Source of the DNA: Atopsyche davidsoni
Lineage: Eukaryota > Arthropoda > Insecta > Trichoptera > Hydrobiosidae
Length of the DNA: 64,000 nucleotides
Assembly: GCA_022113835.1 (NCBI GenBank)
Contig: JAILWY010000021.1
Span: 4,588,001-4,652,000, forward strand
Direction: 5' to 3'
The translations under genes were made by a program, and so were the position numbers. Below are positions 24,209-38,044 of this stretch, one piece after another. The notes beneath the pieces were generated by a model, which ran no database searches, was not told where the DNA came from, and saw only the letters and a program-made list of their open reading frames with translations. Positions within the stretch are counted from its first letter, which is position 1. The number at the start of each line of letters is the position of its first letter.

Positions 24209-27200
24209 TTATTAACGAATATTAAAATAATATAAAACTTTATTTATTACATATAGTCTAGGAAATATCTCTGTTTCATATTATTGTATTATACGATATG
24301 AGAGCTTTAAATACTTTGTAATAAAATAATATGTTTTATTAAGTGAAATAGCTATTTTTTAAAAATTTTATAAATATGTAAAGAGTCCAAGAAAGATCTC
24401 TTTTTTCTCTTATTAAGTATGTTTTGTTTCTTGTGAAACACTTATGAAGCCAATCATACACCATTCTCCAAAGTTTCAAAATTATCAAAATATATTAATT
24501 TTAATGAATATATTAAGACCCGTAGTTTAACTTTAGCACTCTAATTATTTATTCAACTTTATGGGTTCTAGGGCTTAATTAAATAATGATCTCAAACTGT
24601 GGAAATCTAATTTGAACATTTCTTAAAAACATAATTATTTAGGTGCATTCTGTAGATCCAATTTTACCTATTTAATTCTTTAAAAGGATTCAAAAAAAAG
24701 TCTTTGTACATTAAAGTATAATTAATTACATAGAATTTGTAAGATTTTTTTAGGAACTAAACAAATATAGTTTTTATTTTGTACGAATAGCGTGGATATA
24801 TTTTTTTATCATATCCGGAAATTCAATAGGAAAGCTATTCACATTTTGTAACGTTCAATCCACTACAAACCCCGCAGCTATCTTCCCCATAGATTCAATA
24901 GCAAGTCATAATATTATTTATTTAGGGCGATTTGTTTACGTCAAAAATCGGAGATCCAATAAAATTTTGTTGGAGATGCCTGATTCTCCAAAATTATAAT
25001 ACTATATTACTATAATTTTAATGTTTTAACCAGAAGCTTGTTCCTTCGAATACTTGAAAGGCATTTATTTTATAAAGACTAATCTAAATATAAATGATAC
25101 TAATATTAGATCACCAGAGCCAAATTTAGGCCTAATAAAACATAGTGCTTTAATTTTAAAAAAAAAATTAACTCTATCGTTTTCTCCAAACTCATCTTAA
25201 TTTATCTTTCGATCGTATTACTATGTTGTTTGAACAACTATTAAAATATTAAATTTAATATTACAAAGAGCTTTCGTACAAATTTTAGACTATGGAAAAT
25301 AGAGCCATGCATACAAATGTTCTTCTTTTTTAACTTTTTTAGCTAATGAGATGTGATCATTTGGTCGTTTTCGTCTCCTCTGACCCATCAGCCATAATTT
25401 TTTTGGATTATTATATATTACACGAGGTTCTCCTCGGTGTAGTTTTTCTTGTATTTAATATATTAAATGACTCGCATATGATTTAATATGTATTGACATA
25501 TGGCCGATATCTCACGCGGAGACTATCATCCCAAAAACACCCTGCCTAGTAATTTTTACCTTCTCAATGCTTAGAACTTCTGAAGCAAAAGCTTTTTTTC
25601 TCAGATATGTTTTTATTTGATTTTATATAAAAGTAAGTGATTACACGTGACTGGCTAGAAAAGGGAATTATTTTGTTGCCAAAACACGCAAGAATATGAT
25701 ACTGCAAGGAGGAGATCAAAAATGCGTCTTTGCATAGAAATGAATCTAAACCTTTAATTTAATTTTGTAGCAAATGTGCTTGCTGTGGTTGGACCTGTTA
25801 TTGAGACCGAAAGCTCAGTAATCCACTAATCCTCTGTCATGGCAGGTGAATGTCAAATTAATTCAATTGTGCTCCCAGGCCTTTCAGCACTATAACTGAC
25901 ATTGAATGTTCCGGTACAAGGGTTAAAAAAATCTAGTTTTAACTAATTTCATCTTCGATAAAAAAAACCCTTAATAGTTCTATTATTTTTTTTTCATAAT
26001 CAAAGTTGTAATGCTAATTAGTATCCAAAATATTGTTCACTCTAAGTGTTAAAGATTACTGTTTTTAACTAAAAAATTCAACCTTGTAAAAATATTTTTA
26101 TCCCTTTATACAAAATTAAAAAGTATGGTCAGTAAACATGATATCGTTTTATGTATTATCGGCTTATTCAACCATTTCGCATCCCTCAGCATCTAGTAAA
26201 TGCGAACATCGCACAGCAGAAGGATAACAATAAAAAAACTAAATAGCTTTGATATATTAACTAATACGATTAGCCGAGAAAAGAAAAAAAATGGATAAAA
26301 AAAACGAAAAGACAAATAAAAACGTTTTTTCTTAACATACAAGTATTTCTTTGATAATTTTTTTTCTATTACAAATGCTTGTTAGGGTTGAGTTTTTCAA
26401 TCGACGTAAAATTATATTATAACCGAATTAATAGTCCCTATTTTTGTGACTAATTTTACTATTGATTATTTTTGAAATGTTTTGTAAGGTTTCTCGTATC
26501 GCAATTCTGTTAAGAAGATATAAAAAATAATATAATAAATCATGTTTTTGCAGTCAATTCGTTTTACGAAAAAACATTTGCAACGTTGCAAAATCATAAA
26601 AAAATGCTGTGTCTTTGGTAGTAACCTTAGAGTGCTTTTGTCTGATTAATATCGGAATAATCAGATCACGGCAAGATGATCATCGTTTTTGCGTCGTTTT
26701 CAATATTAATTTTAGTCGAGATAACAAAGTCAAATTTAATGTTGAAAAATATTAATTTGCTGATTTTTATATATATTGTTTTTGATGCACAATCTTTATT
26801 TTATGGATATTGTATTTTGTCCATATATAAGAAAATATAATACAATATCCACATAAGCTCGGATTATGCAACCGATTTTTTCAAAGCGGTAAAAAATACA
26901 TCTGTAGGTAATGTTCATTTAAAGATGATTTCAGACAAGCACAGGAACTTACAAATTTACCCTTCAACAACATTACCTCCTGTATGCGTGCACAATACAT
27001 AAATCTAAAATACATTTAACAAGTTATTAGACTTTTATAAAATCGTGTACTTCGAATAGTTCCCAAAGAAAATCAACGTCAATAACAAATAACGATGACG
27101 CTTTACATTTTTATCATGATAATATATTCGCTACCGCAATAGGGGACTCGAAGACTGAATGTCTTGTGCATTTCGGGCATGTCAGAATGTCGAAAACATA

Positions 27201-30200
27201 TATTGCATGAGGGAGGCAATAAGACACGTCACTCCGAAACACGTACTTAAGAATTCCCAAACTGGAAGTAGAGTTACCCACTACAGGTACATGTCTACTG
27301 CAAGCGATTGTGTATTTCGAAATATCGCGTATATTCAGGATTATTATGATTGAATTTTTAGCACAGTGTTTAGAATTGTTAAACCTTCAACAAAACTATG
27401 CAGTAGCACGCAATATGCCAGAATTAATATCTAAATATCGATCCTCATTTTGGCAGACACACCAAAAATCAATCTGTTGGGGTTCATGATAATTTATCTT
27501 GAAAAATAAATATTCTTAAGTACAAAATTTTTTTTTTATAATAACAACAAAAAAACATTTTATCAAGGTAATACGGTTTTATCAGAATATATACGCAGGC
27601 CTTCGAGCTTAGTACACATTTATCATATACACTTATTTTTTTACAATTGTTATTTCGTATTGGGAGGCAACGACGTTTTTTCTTGGAATGATTGTCTGTA
27701 TTATATATAAAATATAAAATAGAAAAGTTTTACTGTCTACTTTCATGTGCATGTATAGAACATTTCGTACAGTTTAATAAAAAAACAAAGATGGAATTAT
27801 TGCTTCCTTTGTGTTTTCTTTATGAAAAATATATAAAACTCAATACTAACAGCCTGGTTTACCAAACAAAAATAATAAGCTAACCTGATTCCAAAGCGAA
27901 ACATACGGAAGCAGAATATATTTTGTCAAAGTATAATTTACGATACACTTTATTAGTCTTAATCTTCAATAAGCAATTATTTCGATGATACTTCAAAAAA
28001 ATTAAAGTAAATATAAGTAAAATATTTTTCTATTGCGTAAGATTTTTCGGAAGCATGGAATAACGTTAGAAGTGTTTTTATCTCAAATTCGTTTATTAAA
28101 AAAATGTTTTTTAATACACAATTGTTTAAGAGGAAAAGAAAAACTCAAAATGTAGAACTGAACTTTTCAATAAAAAAAGCTATTAAACAATGTTAATTTG
28201 TTGTAAATAAACAACATTTCTACTATGCCGCTCTTATTTGGGAATTCAATTAAACTTTGTAAAATGTTATTATCATCAACGGAAAAGATTTGAGTATGCT
28301 CAATCTCATCAAACTGTACAACTTCAATATGAAGATAAAAAATACGTAGAATATCTAACTAAACTAAATATTTGTTACGACAAGGAATCGATTTTAACTT
28401 ATATGGCTTTTTATCAATCTGTCTCCACAATGGACATTCGATTTCCTGTACCAAAATATCCTACGGACAATTTAATAGCTTATTGATAATTGATTTTATA
28501 AACATAAATAACAGAGTTTCCTTTTGTTGAACTCTCGCAAACTAACTACCTTGAAAAAGTAGGAAACGATAAGATTTTTATGAGAAAAAACAATATCACG
28601 TACTATTATAATATGTACAAGAGAATGGCTAAGTTTGCGTAGTAGTTATCTTAAATAATAAAAAAACAAGGTTATTTAAAAAAAAAAATAATACTCAGGT
28701 AATTTACTCCTAGATTTTCTTTTGTTATATTTGATTTTTAACAATTTTCTTTCGCCTACTTGTGTCCGTTTCCAGTGCAGATTAATACGTAAGCCTCTTA
28801 AATCTTGTATCCCCGAAAATACGTTAGACTATGAATAATTGATGAACTAAAAGATTATAAGTATTAGGCAAGTGCTCTTTTTAAAATGATCTACCCATCG
28901 CCATTTTAAAATATTCCTGGCATTGATTGACAAACCAAAAGTTTGGCAATTAATTTTATAAATTTCCTTGAAAACAAGTATACTTATTAATCGGCTTATC
29001 AAAATTTTATAAAAAGCCGTAATAATTTTACCATAGCGGTAAAATTCCCATCAAAGCAAAATTTTAACGACCAATTAGAAAATTGTGTAGCATTCAGACC
29101 ATTTAGCTAATGTAAAATAGCAAAAAGAAATATACGCATGTAAATTAGAATAGGATATTTTTTTGTTAATAATTTCCCTTGTGATTCGAAAATATGTTTA
29201 AGATAAATCTGTACAATACTACGACTAAGCTCAAGATCGTTACAGATTAAGAAGATGTCACTAAAATTATATGAAAGAAAAATTCGTGTAATAAAAAAAA
29301 CGTGTATGATAATTTAATTAAGTTTTTACGAAGTTTTATTGTCCAGTAGTTTATTATCAAATATTAGAAGAAGACCGACTCAGGACTAAACAATCGACAT
29401 ATCTCCCAGGAAAAACAAGTCCTTGGCGTTTGAGACGATTCTCGATAACACTGCTTAATTAATAAATTTATTATGAGAAACTATACTAGCCCAATCGTCA
29501 ATAATTTTAATCAAAAACAAGTTGGATAAAAAAATATTCGTAAATATACAATCTCGAAAGGTCTATTTTAAATAAATAAATTTATTAAAAATTTATAAAT
29601 AAATTTATTAAAAATTTATAAATAAATAAATAAATTTATTCTTAGATTAAATATGAAATTCAGTGACTGTTTGTGATAATGTCAACCCCTGACTTCATTT
29701 AATACGTTTACTTAAACCCTTATTAAAAGATGATAATATTTATTTAAGCGTTTTAGGAGAATTACATACTAAAATTTTAATTAGAGCCATGTTGGTTTAT
29801 GGACCTCATTTAGAAGGATCCAATTGAACCATTTAATTCAACCCCAAAAATTAAATATATTTTTAAAGAAAAATAAATACTTTTTTTATTATTTTTTGTT
29901 GTGTTCTTTTTTGCAAGGTAATCCACTTATTTCATTTCGTGATTTTTTAATTTTATTTTATGTTAATTTACAATAGTTCTTAGGGCTATGCTTATAATAC
30001 GGTTTATGGTTATCCCCTGATCCTGACGCAGGTTGTGGGGCTTACAAGGTGTGGCTTAGGTGGTAGCGTACATGGATTTTCTATTTTCGTTATTGAGTTT
30101 GCGAAAAGCCCTTTTTTTACAAGAATAAGTTAAATAATAACTATGGAATAAATGTCATATCACATATTTCACATATCTTACTCTCTTATAACGTTTTTGC

Positions 30201-33200
30201 CAGTGTTGTCTTAAAACAATGGAGTTTAAGTCGCATTTCAGCATGTTAGTGGGCTTAAGCTAGAATAACCATGGATTATGGCTGAAGACAAATGTTATAT
30301 GCATATTACTGTCGGAAATGTTCGACTTAAATAATGGCACAGAGGATTCATACTTATATGAATATGAAACCATTTTGGTAAATTATGATTAATATTTTCA
30401 AAAGCAGTCATTGCCTTTACACCCACGTTAAAAATATTTTTAGATATTTTTGTAATTTCGTTGTAATTTGATTTGTTGTTATTTTTTTCAAGTAATTTCT
30501 TTTTTGTCAAAGTTGTTTTGCGAATTAATTTGTTTTTCATTGTCGTTTGTTAAGACTTGTTATCAGCAAAGGCACTTAAAGAATTTCGGAACTTCTAAAA
30601 AAAACACATTTTTTCCTAAAAGTTTTAATTTTCAGACTTAAGCCACTGACACTCCATCACCACAATTCGTTCAAACGGAGTATTTGTATTTTCTTAATTG
30701 TAAAGGACGTGGTGGAGCATTGTTCGGCTGTATTGCTGGCTCAGTGGTTGACCAATTCACCCCCGTATAGGGTGAATTCAAAACTGATATTTTGACTCGC
30801 GTCTGTTGTTTGGTCCAAGTAGCATAACATAAAAATAAATGCTTGAAAAAAAAACAATATTGATGCTGTGAACATCAACCAATAGCACGGATTCATCGTC
30901 AACGATACTTAAAAACAGAAAAAAAATTGGAGCACTTCACCACATCTATATTATAGAACATAATTTTTTATAATGCTGCGTTTGTTATGATCGTTGACTT
31001 TTTTAGAATTTGGCTTTATAAAAAAATAATTATAAACAGTGTGATGATAAAAACTAAAATTTGAAAAAAATTATTATTTAATACCTGTAATTATATGTTA
31101 CATTCGTCAGTGTAAATCAAAAGTTAAATTTTTTCATCAAAATATTTGGTCGTAGTATTTTTTTTCAAAATTCTCAAGTTCACATGCTGAGTAATTTTCA
31201 ATAAATGTTACAGTATGAAGATTTTATTCATCAGGCTATACAATATATGAACCATGAATCATTAAAAATATGCTCAAAGTGACATGCTAATTCTTAACAT
31301 TTTGATTATCTTATAAATAATGACTCCTACTATAAATTCATTTATTTGTTTTTCAACTTGAAATCTCAAAAAATAAGCTTTTGTTTTTCAAAATTTACAT
31401 TTTTAAATTAGCATTTATCAGAGCGTCGCGACGCCTGTCCTCTGCAACAAACATATCTATATTTGATTGAAGGCTTGATTTTTAAATAATTGACTTAATA
31501 TATATATTAATAATGGATCTATAAAATTGATTTCATGTATTTTTTAATTTGGATCAGTTTTTTATTTTCACAATTTTTAATTTACCGGTAAAAATGCTAT
31601 CGAAATAAGGAAATAAAATATTCATATCACATTCAAAAAAAAATTTCTTAGTCATGTTTTTAGATGCGTTTTGCTAAATTTTAGTTAAAATAATATGGTG
31701 ATTGATATTCACGACAGATGGTTACGATATTTTTAATTTATAAGCTATTTCGCATTTAAAGGACTCCCCTGACAATGATTTTTTTATAAATGAAAGCACG
31801 ATTTCAGTATTTTCTAGTCATTTGGCACTTCATATTTGTTTTAAACATTTAACTATTATAATATAAACGTCCAGTTTTTTTACTTTAAAGTATTTGCTGT
31901 AAACTTTTTAATTAATAAAATATTAGTTTGGACGGAACATGCAAGGTAGAAAATTTTGACAAACTCCACCTCGGTCATTTAAAATATAAACGTTTGAAAA
32001 ATCTTAACACTTATATTTTCAGTCGTTTAATGTTCAGATACAAATCTATTGAATGTTTTATAAAATATACACATATTTATACGTTTATGTATCAAAATAC
32101 ACATTGTGACATAGTTTTCTGTAAATTTTAGGCAACCTCATTTTTCATTGACGTATTCACAATTAGTTTTATGAAAAAAAAAAACCTCTGAAGAGCACCT
32201 ACCGTAACAAATCATGAAACGAGATAAAACTCCATCTCATCTGGGCTCACAATTATTTATATATTCATGATGGACTGGATACATTAAAAATATGTATGAA
32301 GTTTCTAGATCAGTATCAAAAATGTTTGGCTTTGATAATATTAAAATTTAAATCCGACATTATTTGCTGATGCGCATTTTGCAAATCCCTATGAGGAAAT
32401 TTATAAAATGGATTTCATGTCTTCCTGAAATTGATCTCACATTGCTAACGGAAGCATGTAAAAGTTCAACCAATAAGGATTTAATATGATGTCAGTGCCT
32501 ATTCCTTGGCGCTGAGCATTTCGATGCACGTAGATTAAAAATTGAAATGCATTGGGCTTATTCGGTTGATGCAATGGTTTCACAATCAAAACAATTTCCA
32601 CTAGTAGGTCTTACGTTCCTTACCAAAGTACTTAAAAGATCATTTCGTAAAAACGATGACCATCATTGGGTAAGTGTTTACTTACTTTGCACTTCAAAGC
32701 TACTGTGAAGAATGCAGTAAAATTACTTTAACCTCACGATATAAAAATATACAAAAATATTACCATTTCTCGGATTAGGACGTTACCTATATAACGTGGC
32801 CTCAAAGCCTTCTCGTGAATTAATTAATTTCATATTTATACATGCACAGTTTCAACTTTTATGAATATCCAATTTTTTATACCTTTTTCGTTGCTATTTT
32901 TATTTTGCCACCAAGGGTGAGATATTTTTCAATTTTATTTAAAACTATTCAATAGTGTGAACCCAATATTAAAATATTATTATAATCAGTTTGGTATAAA
33001 ATATATTTCTACAACATTAGTTTTAAGTGTGTAAAGCTAAGAGTATATAAAGTGACACAACAACATAAATAAATTCAAACGCCATTGAAAGATACGTTAT
33101 TTTTAGTTATAGAGAAAATTTCACATTTTATTTAAGTTTCACAACTTTTTCGGATAGAAAATTGAATGAGAATGGGTGTTGTTTACATCCAAATTTGTAT

Positions 33201-36200
33201 TTTCATAAAGTTAGCTGTGTATATCCTATTCTTCGCGTTTTTACTATGAAGAATAAATCAAAACTAAAGTTACGGTGGGATATTATTCTCAAAATAATAT
33301 GTCATGTGTCATAATTTACCAGAGGGTATATTTTTCCAAAAAAAGTATCTTCTTTGTATATTTTAGGAATATAATCTTTTCTCTTTTTTTTGAAAGGCTT
33401 CCTTTGAGATGGTCCTTGAAATTCTTTTGACTTTATTTTTGACTCCTATATAAGTGCCACTGAAAAAACAAAATAACAAGCAGTAATTGAGGTGTTAGTA
33501 GATAAGTACTTCATATCAGCATATCCTGTACTCTTGCATACCAGTAAAAATTGGCAAACTTGTAGGAAACTATCGCAATACATTATCAAAGTATAAATCA
33601 CTAGCGGTTAGCATTTACCTATTATTTAACTCAAGATGAGATAATATACAGCACAGATTTTATTGTATTTTGATTAAACGCGAGTGAAACGATTTTTTAA
33701 AATTAATATTGAAGTTACTTTTAATTTCAGCATGTCAAATAATTAAAAATATTTTTTTAACTGAACTTGTGAAAATGACGCTACATCGTTTTTAAACGTA
33801 ATCTACCTTAGTTGTGCAGGAAGTCAAGTAGTTCATTTTATTTTAATTGAAAGATTTGCTATTTTTATTGCTATTTTATTAAGGTTGAAAAAGCTTTCAT
33901 TAATCTTATAGAACTTGGAGGGTGGATCGAATAAATGAAATACTTTCGTACGGGCGAAAGAAAAGATCTCTTGATCAGAACGAAATTATTTCTTGTTAAG
34001 ACCTTGAAAAAGAAGTAGAAAATGGATGCCGATCTTTTTGGAGACGATCACATTTATACTATCAGTAAATCAAATAAATATATTATACAAACATATCACT
34101 TGAGATATTTTTTCTTCCTTATATATTCGTTATTTTTATTACACAATCCCGTACACAGTTTTTTTAAACTCATGTTATTGTGATATATTTCATGCCCAAA
34201 CAAAAATCGAAAGCGTTTATATTAAAATATATATTTTTTTAACCATGTTTGATGGTATTTTAAGAGTAAAAGAGGTTTTAAATATTTTTATATAAAATAT
34301 TCATAAACGTATCAAAAAAATAAATTACAAAGTGCAGAAACGATGCACTTCATCTCTATATTAGTTACTGAATCAACAACGAGTTTTGAAACACTGCATA
34401 TACAACTTTTAAAAATAAATAATACTTGTAATATTTTCAAGACTTTGTGTATGTATATTCATATAAAATTTAGCTATCAAAAATAATCGTGTGTTAAGAT
34501 AAAATAAAACTTTCTCAAAATCCAGATTAATTTACTTTACCGATATTGTTATTGGTAGATAACATTATAACTCTCTTGCCATTAAATTTATTTTATATGT
34601 AAGTTTTATGGGCCATTAAAGAGAGTTTTTCGTTTATATTTATGGAGTACCCAGTACCTGGGAATAATACATAAAGATAGGGGCGTCCTAATATATGTCT
34701 CGGCCTCGGTACATGCGCTGGGAGGAACTTCCGAAACTACCTTCATATTAATTTGAATAATTTAAAATTACTAACCCCCTCGTGGTTTGCACTCTTATTT
34801 CCAAGCAGAGCAATCAGTTTTTTTTTCAATTTTAAAACTACACTTAATTTAATAATACACTTAATACATTTAAAACTAACACTTAATGCATATTTTGAAG
34901 TCGTATCAACTTGAAATAGCAACAATTGGTTCTTAATCTGTTTATTACTTGCTTATATGCTTTTATCCTTGTGGGTTTCTGATGTGACAGACTTGTCATT
35001 CTCAAATTTTTATTTTATTTAGATTGAAAAATATGGACTGTTTTTCTACCGACACATGAAAAGTCGATACGAATTCTCTGCGACAAAAATAAGAAAGGAG
35101 TTATATTAAAGTACTTTTGGAACAAAAGAGAGATGAGAAATTATAAAATGAAAATGTATACACTAACAAAGAAAGTTAGCAGCAAAGATAATTGTTAATT
35201 AATATTAAAGATAGAAGTGGAAATTGTAGCAGATGTTTCGTGAAACTGTGAAAAACTTTCATGAGTGATGCGACACGAAAAAATCTCGCAAATAGTCTTA
35301 ACTCTTGATTCACATATTTATGGGCCAAAATTGAAAACTCGAAGGCTGCACATTATTTATTTCACCAGTGATTGTTTTTATAAAAATAGCACTTTGATTT
35401 CCCAGAGGGAAGGAAATCGAGAGCTGTATTGATTCGGTCTGTCGGGAACGGTGCTGATTACCATAAGCATCTACAATTCATAGAATGCCTTTGTTTGCAT
35501 GAAATGGATCACAGAGTAAAAACCCCATAATGATCACGGAGATGGAGATATACTTGAATGGAAGTGGTTTGATTAGTGCCAATTAATGCGAGATACTCAA
35601 GCGGGTTGCCGGCAACTTTAATTAGTTCAATTGATTACAAATAGAGACGAATTCTGATACCGCAAATATTATAAATACGATCAGTATCGACAGCCAAAAG
35701 TCTTTACTTTACAGAATCTCACGGGACGCGTTGATATGAATTTATCTAACAAGTTAACTCACATGATTAAGAAGTATCAACATGTTAACAAGGTTGTCTT
35801 TTTGAGTGCCAATATATATGTACTTGTAAAATTGAAACAATTCAGTACAATTGATCGGAACGTCAAAGCGCTTTATGAAATGTAAAAATATGAGAAGCCT
35901 AATAAACTCAATAAACATAATCTTAGATTTTTATTTCATAAATATGCCTGCATTTGACAAATTGATTGATTGAATTTGTTTCGGTTATCCGATTGAATTA
36001 CTGTTTGTATTGCTTCATTATAAATTAAATTAACGTTTCCTCGGGCATTTTTTATTTATATATATATTTGTATATACTTTTTTTAATTTATAGGTGCCGT
36101 TCACTGCGGACTCCAGCAAATATTCTGGTAGTCAACCTGGCTGTGAGTGACTTTTTGATGATATCCAAAACACCGCTTTTTATATACAACTCCATTAACT

Positions 36201-37866
36201 TGGGCCCGGCCACTGGACACACAGGTAATGCGATTTTAGATGATTTTAACAAAATTATCTGGTTAATTACTTACTTACTTCCAGTAAAATTAATTAATCA
36301 AAATCAACGCCAGCTTAAAGGTTTCAATGTTAAACTGATGGTTAAGATGAGTTTTCCTTGTTGGAAGTTTGAAGATTCAGAATATTTTCTGGATTATCAT
36401 AATTCTTTCACTTTCGTAATTTATATAAAGTTAAGCGTTTATCAAAATTAAAATGTATGAAAAGTTACTTTGTCGCATTGATTTACGGAGCTCTTGGTTT
36501 TCTTTACGAAATATCGTTGTTATTCGTTAATTGTTATTTAAAAATATAATTAATTAAGCTAGTCCGGAGACTCCAATCCACGCCTGCTGGAGATCGTTTG
36601 TTCGATACTCTGCTCAAAGTTGGTAATTAACAACAGTGCTGTAAAATATTTTAATTTCGTATTATGAAAAAAATATTTTAATTAATATAAGTGTACAATG
36701 TGTACGTAATCTGTCGTTTAATTGCGCATTGTAGTCGGATACTATATTATGAAATGAATTGTATTGAAGGGTGCCAGATATTCGGGTTCGTGGGCGGGCT
36801 GACGGGCACCGTGTCCATCGGCACCCTCGCAGCCATCGCCTTCGACCGCTACACCGTCGTGGTCTACCCGCTGGAGCCTCTGAGGAGCATCTCCGGCCTG
36901 CGAGCCAAGCTGTCGGTGGTGCTCGTGTGGCTCTACGGCATCTTCTTCGCGATCATTCCGGCGCTGGACATCGGCCTCGGGCGCTACGTCCCCGAAGGGT
37001 ACTTGACGAGCTGCAGCTTCGACTACCTGTCCGACGATCCTAACCATAAGATCTTTATATTTAGCTTTTTCTGTGCCGCCTGGGTTCTGCCGTTCCTGAT
37101 CATATTCTTCTGTTATACTAAAATACTTCGCGTCGTCATCTCAACGCGATCTCTCGGAAGAAAAACAGCCGGAAGCATGAGGCACTGCAAGGAGCAAGAA
37201 AAAAGAAGTACCGAATTAAAACTAGCCGGAGTCGTAATAGTCGTGATAGGTTTGTTCTTTGCAGCTTGGACTCCGTACGCCATCGTGGCTTTATTGGGAA
37301 TATCCGGATATAGGCATTTGATTTTCCCGCTCTCGTCGATGATCCCCGCCGTATTCTGCAAGGTGGCCAGTTGCATAGATCCATTCATTTACGTTGTGAC
37401 GCATCCCAAGTTCCGACAGGAGTGTGAGAATTTGCTGCTCACCAAGAAGGAGAAGCACAGGAGGAGCACGGTGCGTCAAGGCTGGTCGGTCGGCACCAGC
37501 ACCAAGGCTGCTCCGCACGACCAGGACACCATCAGCGACGACGGCGTGGAGGAGGTGCAGATGGGCAACGTGCCTTATGCGAATGACGAGACCGCCAGCA
37601 ACGTCGCCGATGTTGTAAACCAATCGGGGAAGAGGGGGCTGGGGCTGTCGAGTGTCTCCCCCGGAGACGCGGACATAGACACCATCTCGTCGCACGCCGT
37701 GACCAAGGGCGCTCACGTGGAACTGCCCAAGAGCCTGCAGGAGAACGCAGAACTGCAGCCCCCGTCCTGGTACGTGAAGCCGCAGTTCGCGCAGAGAGGC
37801 AACAGCATCAAAAATGTCGTCAAGAAATCCTTCAGACGAAAGAAGTCGGAAGAAGCCTCCGCTTGA
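22588..37866 (+). CDS. Rh7: Rh7-like opsin with very long N-terminal ectodomain, 3 coding exons
   Basis: A visual-type GPCR that would bind retinal. Exons 22588-23501, 36094-36224 and 36770-37866 join in frame to 2142 nt (713 aa plus stop). Residues 1-22 look like a signal peptide. Residues 23-275 are a hydrophilic ectodomain with N-x-S/T sites (N126, N145, N152, N220, N228, N234) and an RPKR site at 101-104. TM1 starts near 277. Opsin hallmarks: SLRTPAN after TM1, C350-C430 disulfide pair, DRY at 374-376, E424 in PEGYLTSCSFDY (the E181 position), retinal Schiff-base lysine K546 in FCKVASC, and DPFIY near 552-556. The third loop lacks the QAKKMNV motif of Gq-coupled insect opsins, as reported for Drosophila Rh7. 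The C-tail is about 140 aa. Opsin identity is secure; the Rh7 subclass rests on the missing motif, the YPLEP string and the long termini. Drosophila Rh7 is about 480 aa, so this protein is unusually long. Confidence 0.85.
24168..24204. repeat. (AT)n microsatellite in opsin intron 1
   Basis: Alternating AT for about 36 bases. Confidence 0.95.
28205..28486 (+). other. Orphan open frame of about 90 codons in opsin intron 1
   Basis: Open without a stop from about 28208 to TGA at 28484-28486. There is no ATG before the middle of the frame. The peptide (YYHQRKRFEYAQSHQTVQLQ, later TYMAFYQSVSTMDIRFPV) has balanced, protein-like composition. No family recognised. Possible transposon fragment, retrocopy or nested exon. 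Confidence 0.25.
29566..29641. repeat. Short tandem repeat, unit about 23 bp
   Basis: A unit of the form AAATAAATTTATTAAAAATTT is repeated about 2.7 times, ending in AAAT repeats. Confidence 0.75.
30726..30790 (+). repeat. Possible tRNA-derived SINE remnant
   Basis: TGGCTCAGTGG matches the RNA polymerase III A-box consensus. About 40 bases on, GGTGAATTCAAAA is a weak B-box-like match. No cloverleaf can be folded and flanking duplications are not visible. Confidence 0.25.
36225..36769 (+). other. Opsin intron 2
   Basis: 545 bp between ACACAG/GTAATG and TTGAAG/GGTGCC. The acceptor has a poor pyrimidine tract, but the join gives the expected GHTGCQIFG. The upstream frame stays open into this intron by chance. 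Confidence 0.85.
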
Positions 37867-38038
37867 ATCTCGAATTCCTTTGTCAGTTTGGTATTATGTC
37901 GCAGATATCTAATTTACTTTTTTACGTTTTATAAAATGGATCTCATGAGTTCGCAGCGGGTCTTAATCAATTTTCAACGGTAGATTCAAATGTTTCCTCC
38001 TAATATCGATTGGTACATTACTTCATTTCACGTTATAA

Positions 38039-38044
38039 AATAAA
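38039..38044 (+). terminator. Poly(A) signal AATAAA for the opsin gene
   Basis: First AATAAA after the opsin stop, about 170 nt downstream. Motif call only. Confidence 0.5.

Larger units (their letters stand above)
23502..36093 (+). other. Opsin intron 1 (12.6 kb)
   Basis: Bounded by AA/GTAAGT and TTTATAG/G. Mostly AT-rich. Contents noted separately: an AT microsatellite, a short tandem repeat, an 80-codon orphan frame and a possible tRNA-derived SINE remnant. GC-richer, repeat-free patches at about 25750-25920 and 35340-35720 have no coding content and are candidates for conserved regulatory sequence. That is position- and composition-based inference only. Confidence 0.8.

Noticed and set aside
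30700..30800. A tRNA gene
   Set aside because: Only the A-box matches; no acceptor stem, anticodon arm or good B-box can be folded.
36742..37716. Long open frames on the minus strand and in other plus frames across the opsin last exon
   Set aside because: They are shadows of a GC-rich coding exon; the plus frame carries all opsin motifs, while the others are low-complexity R, A, P and H runs.
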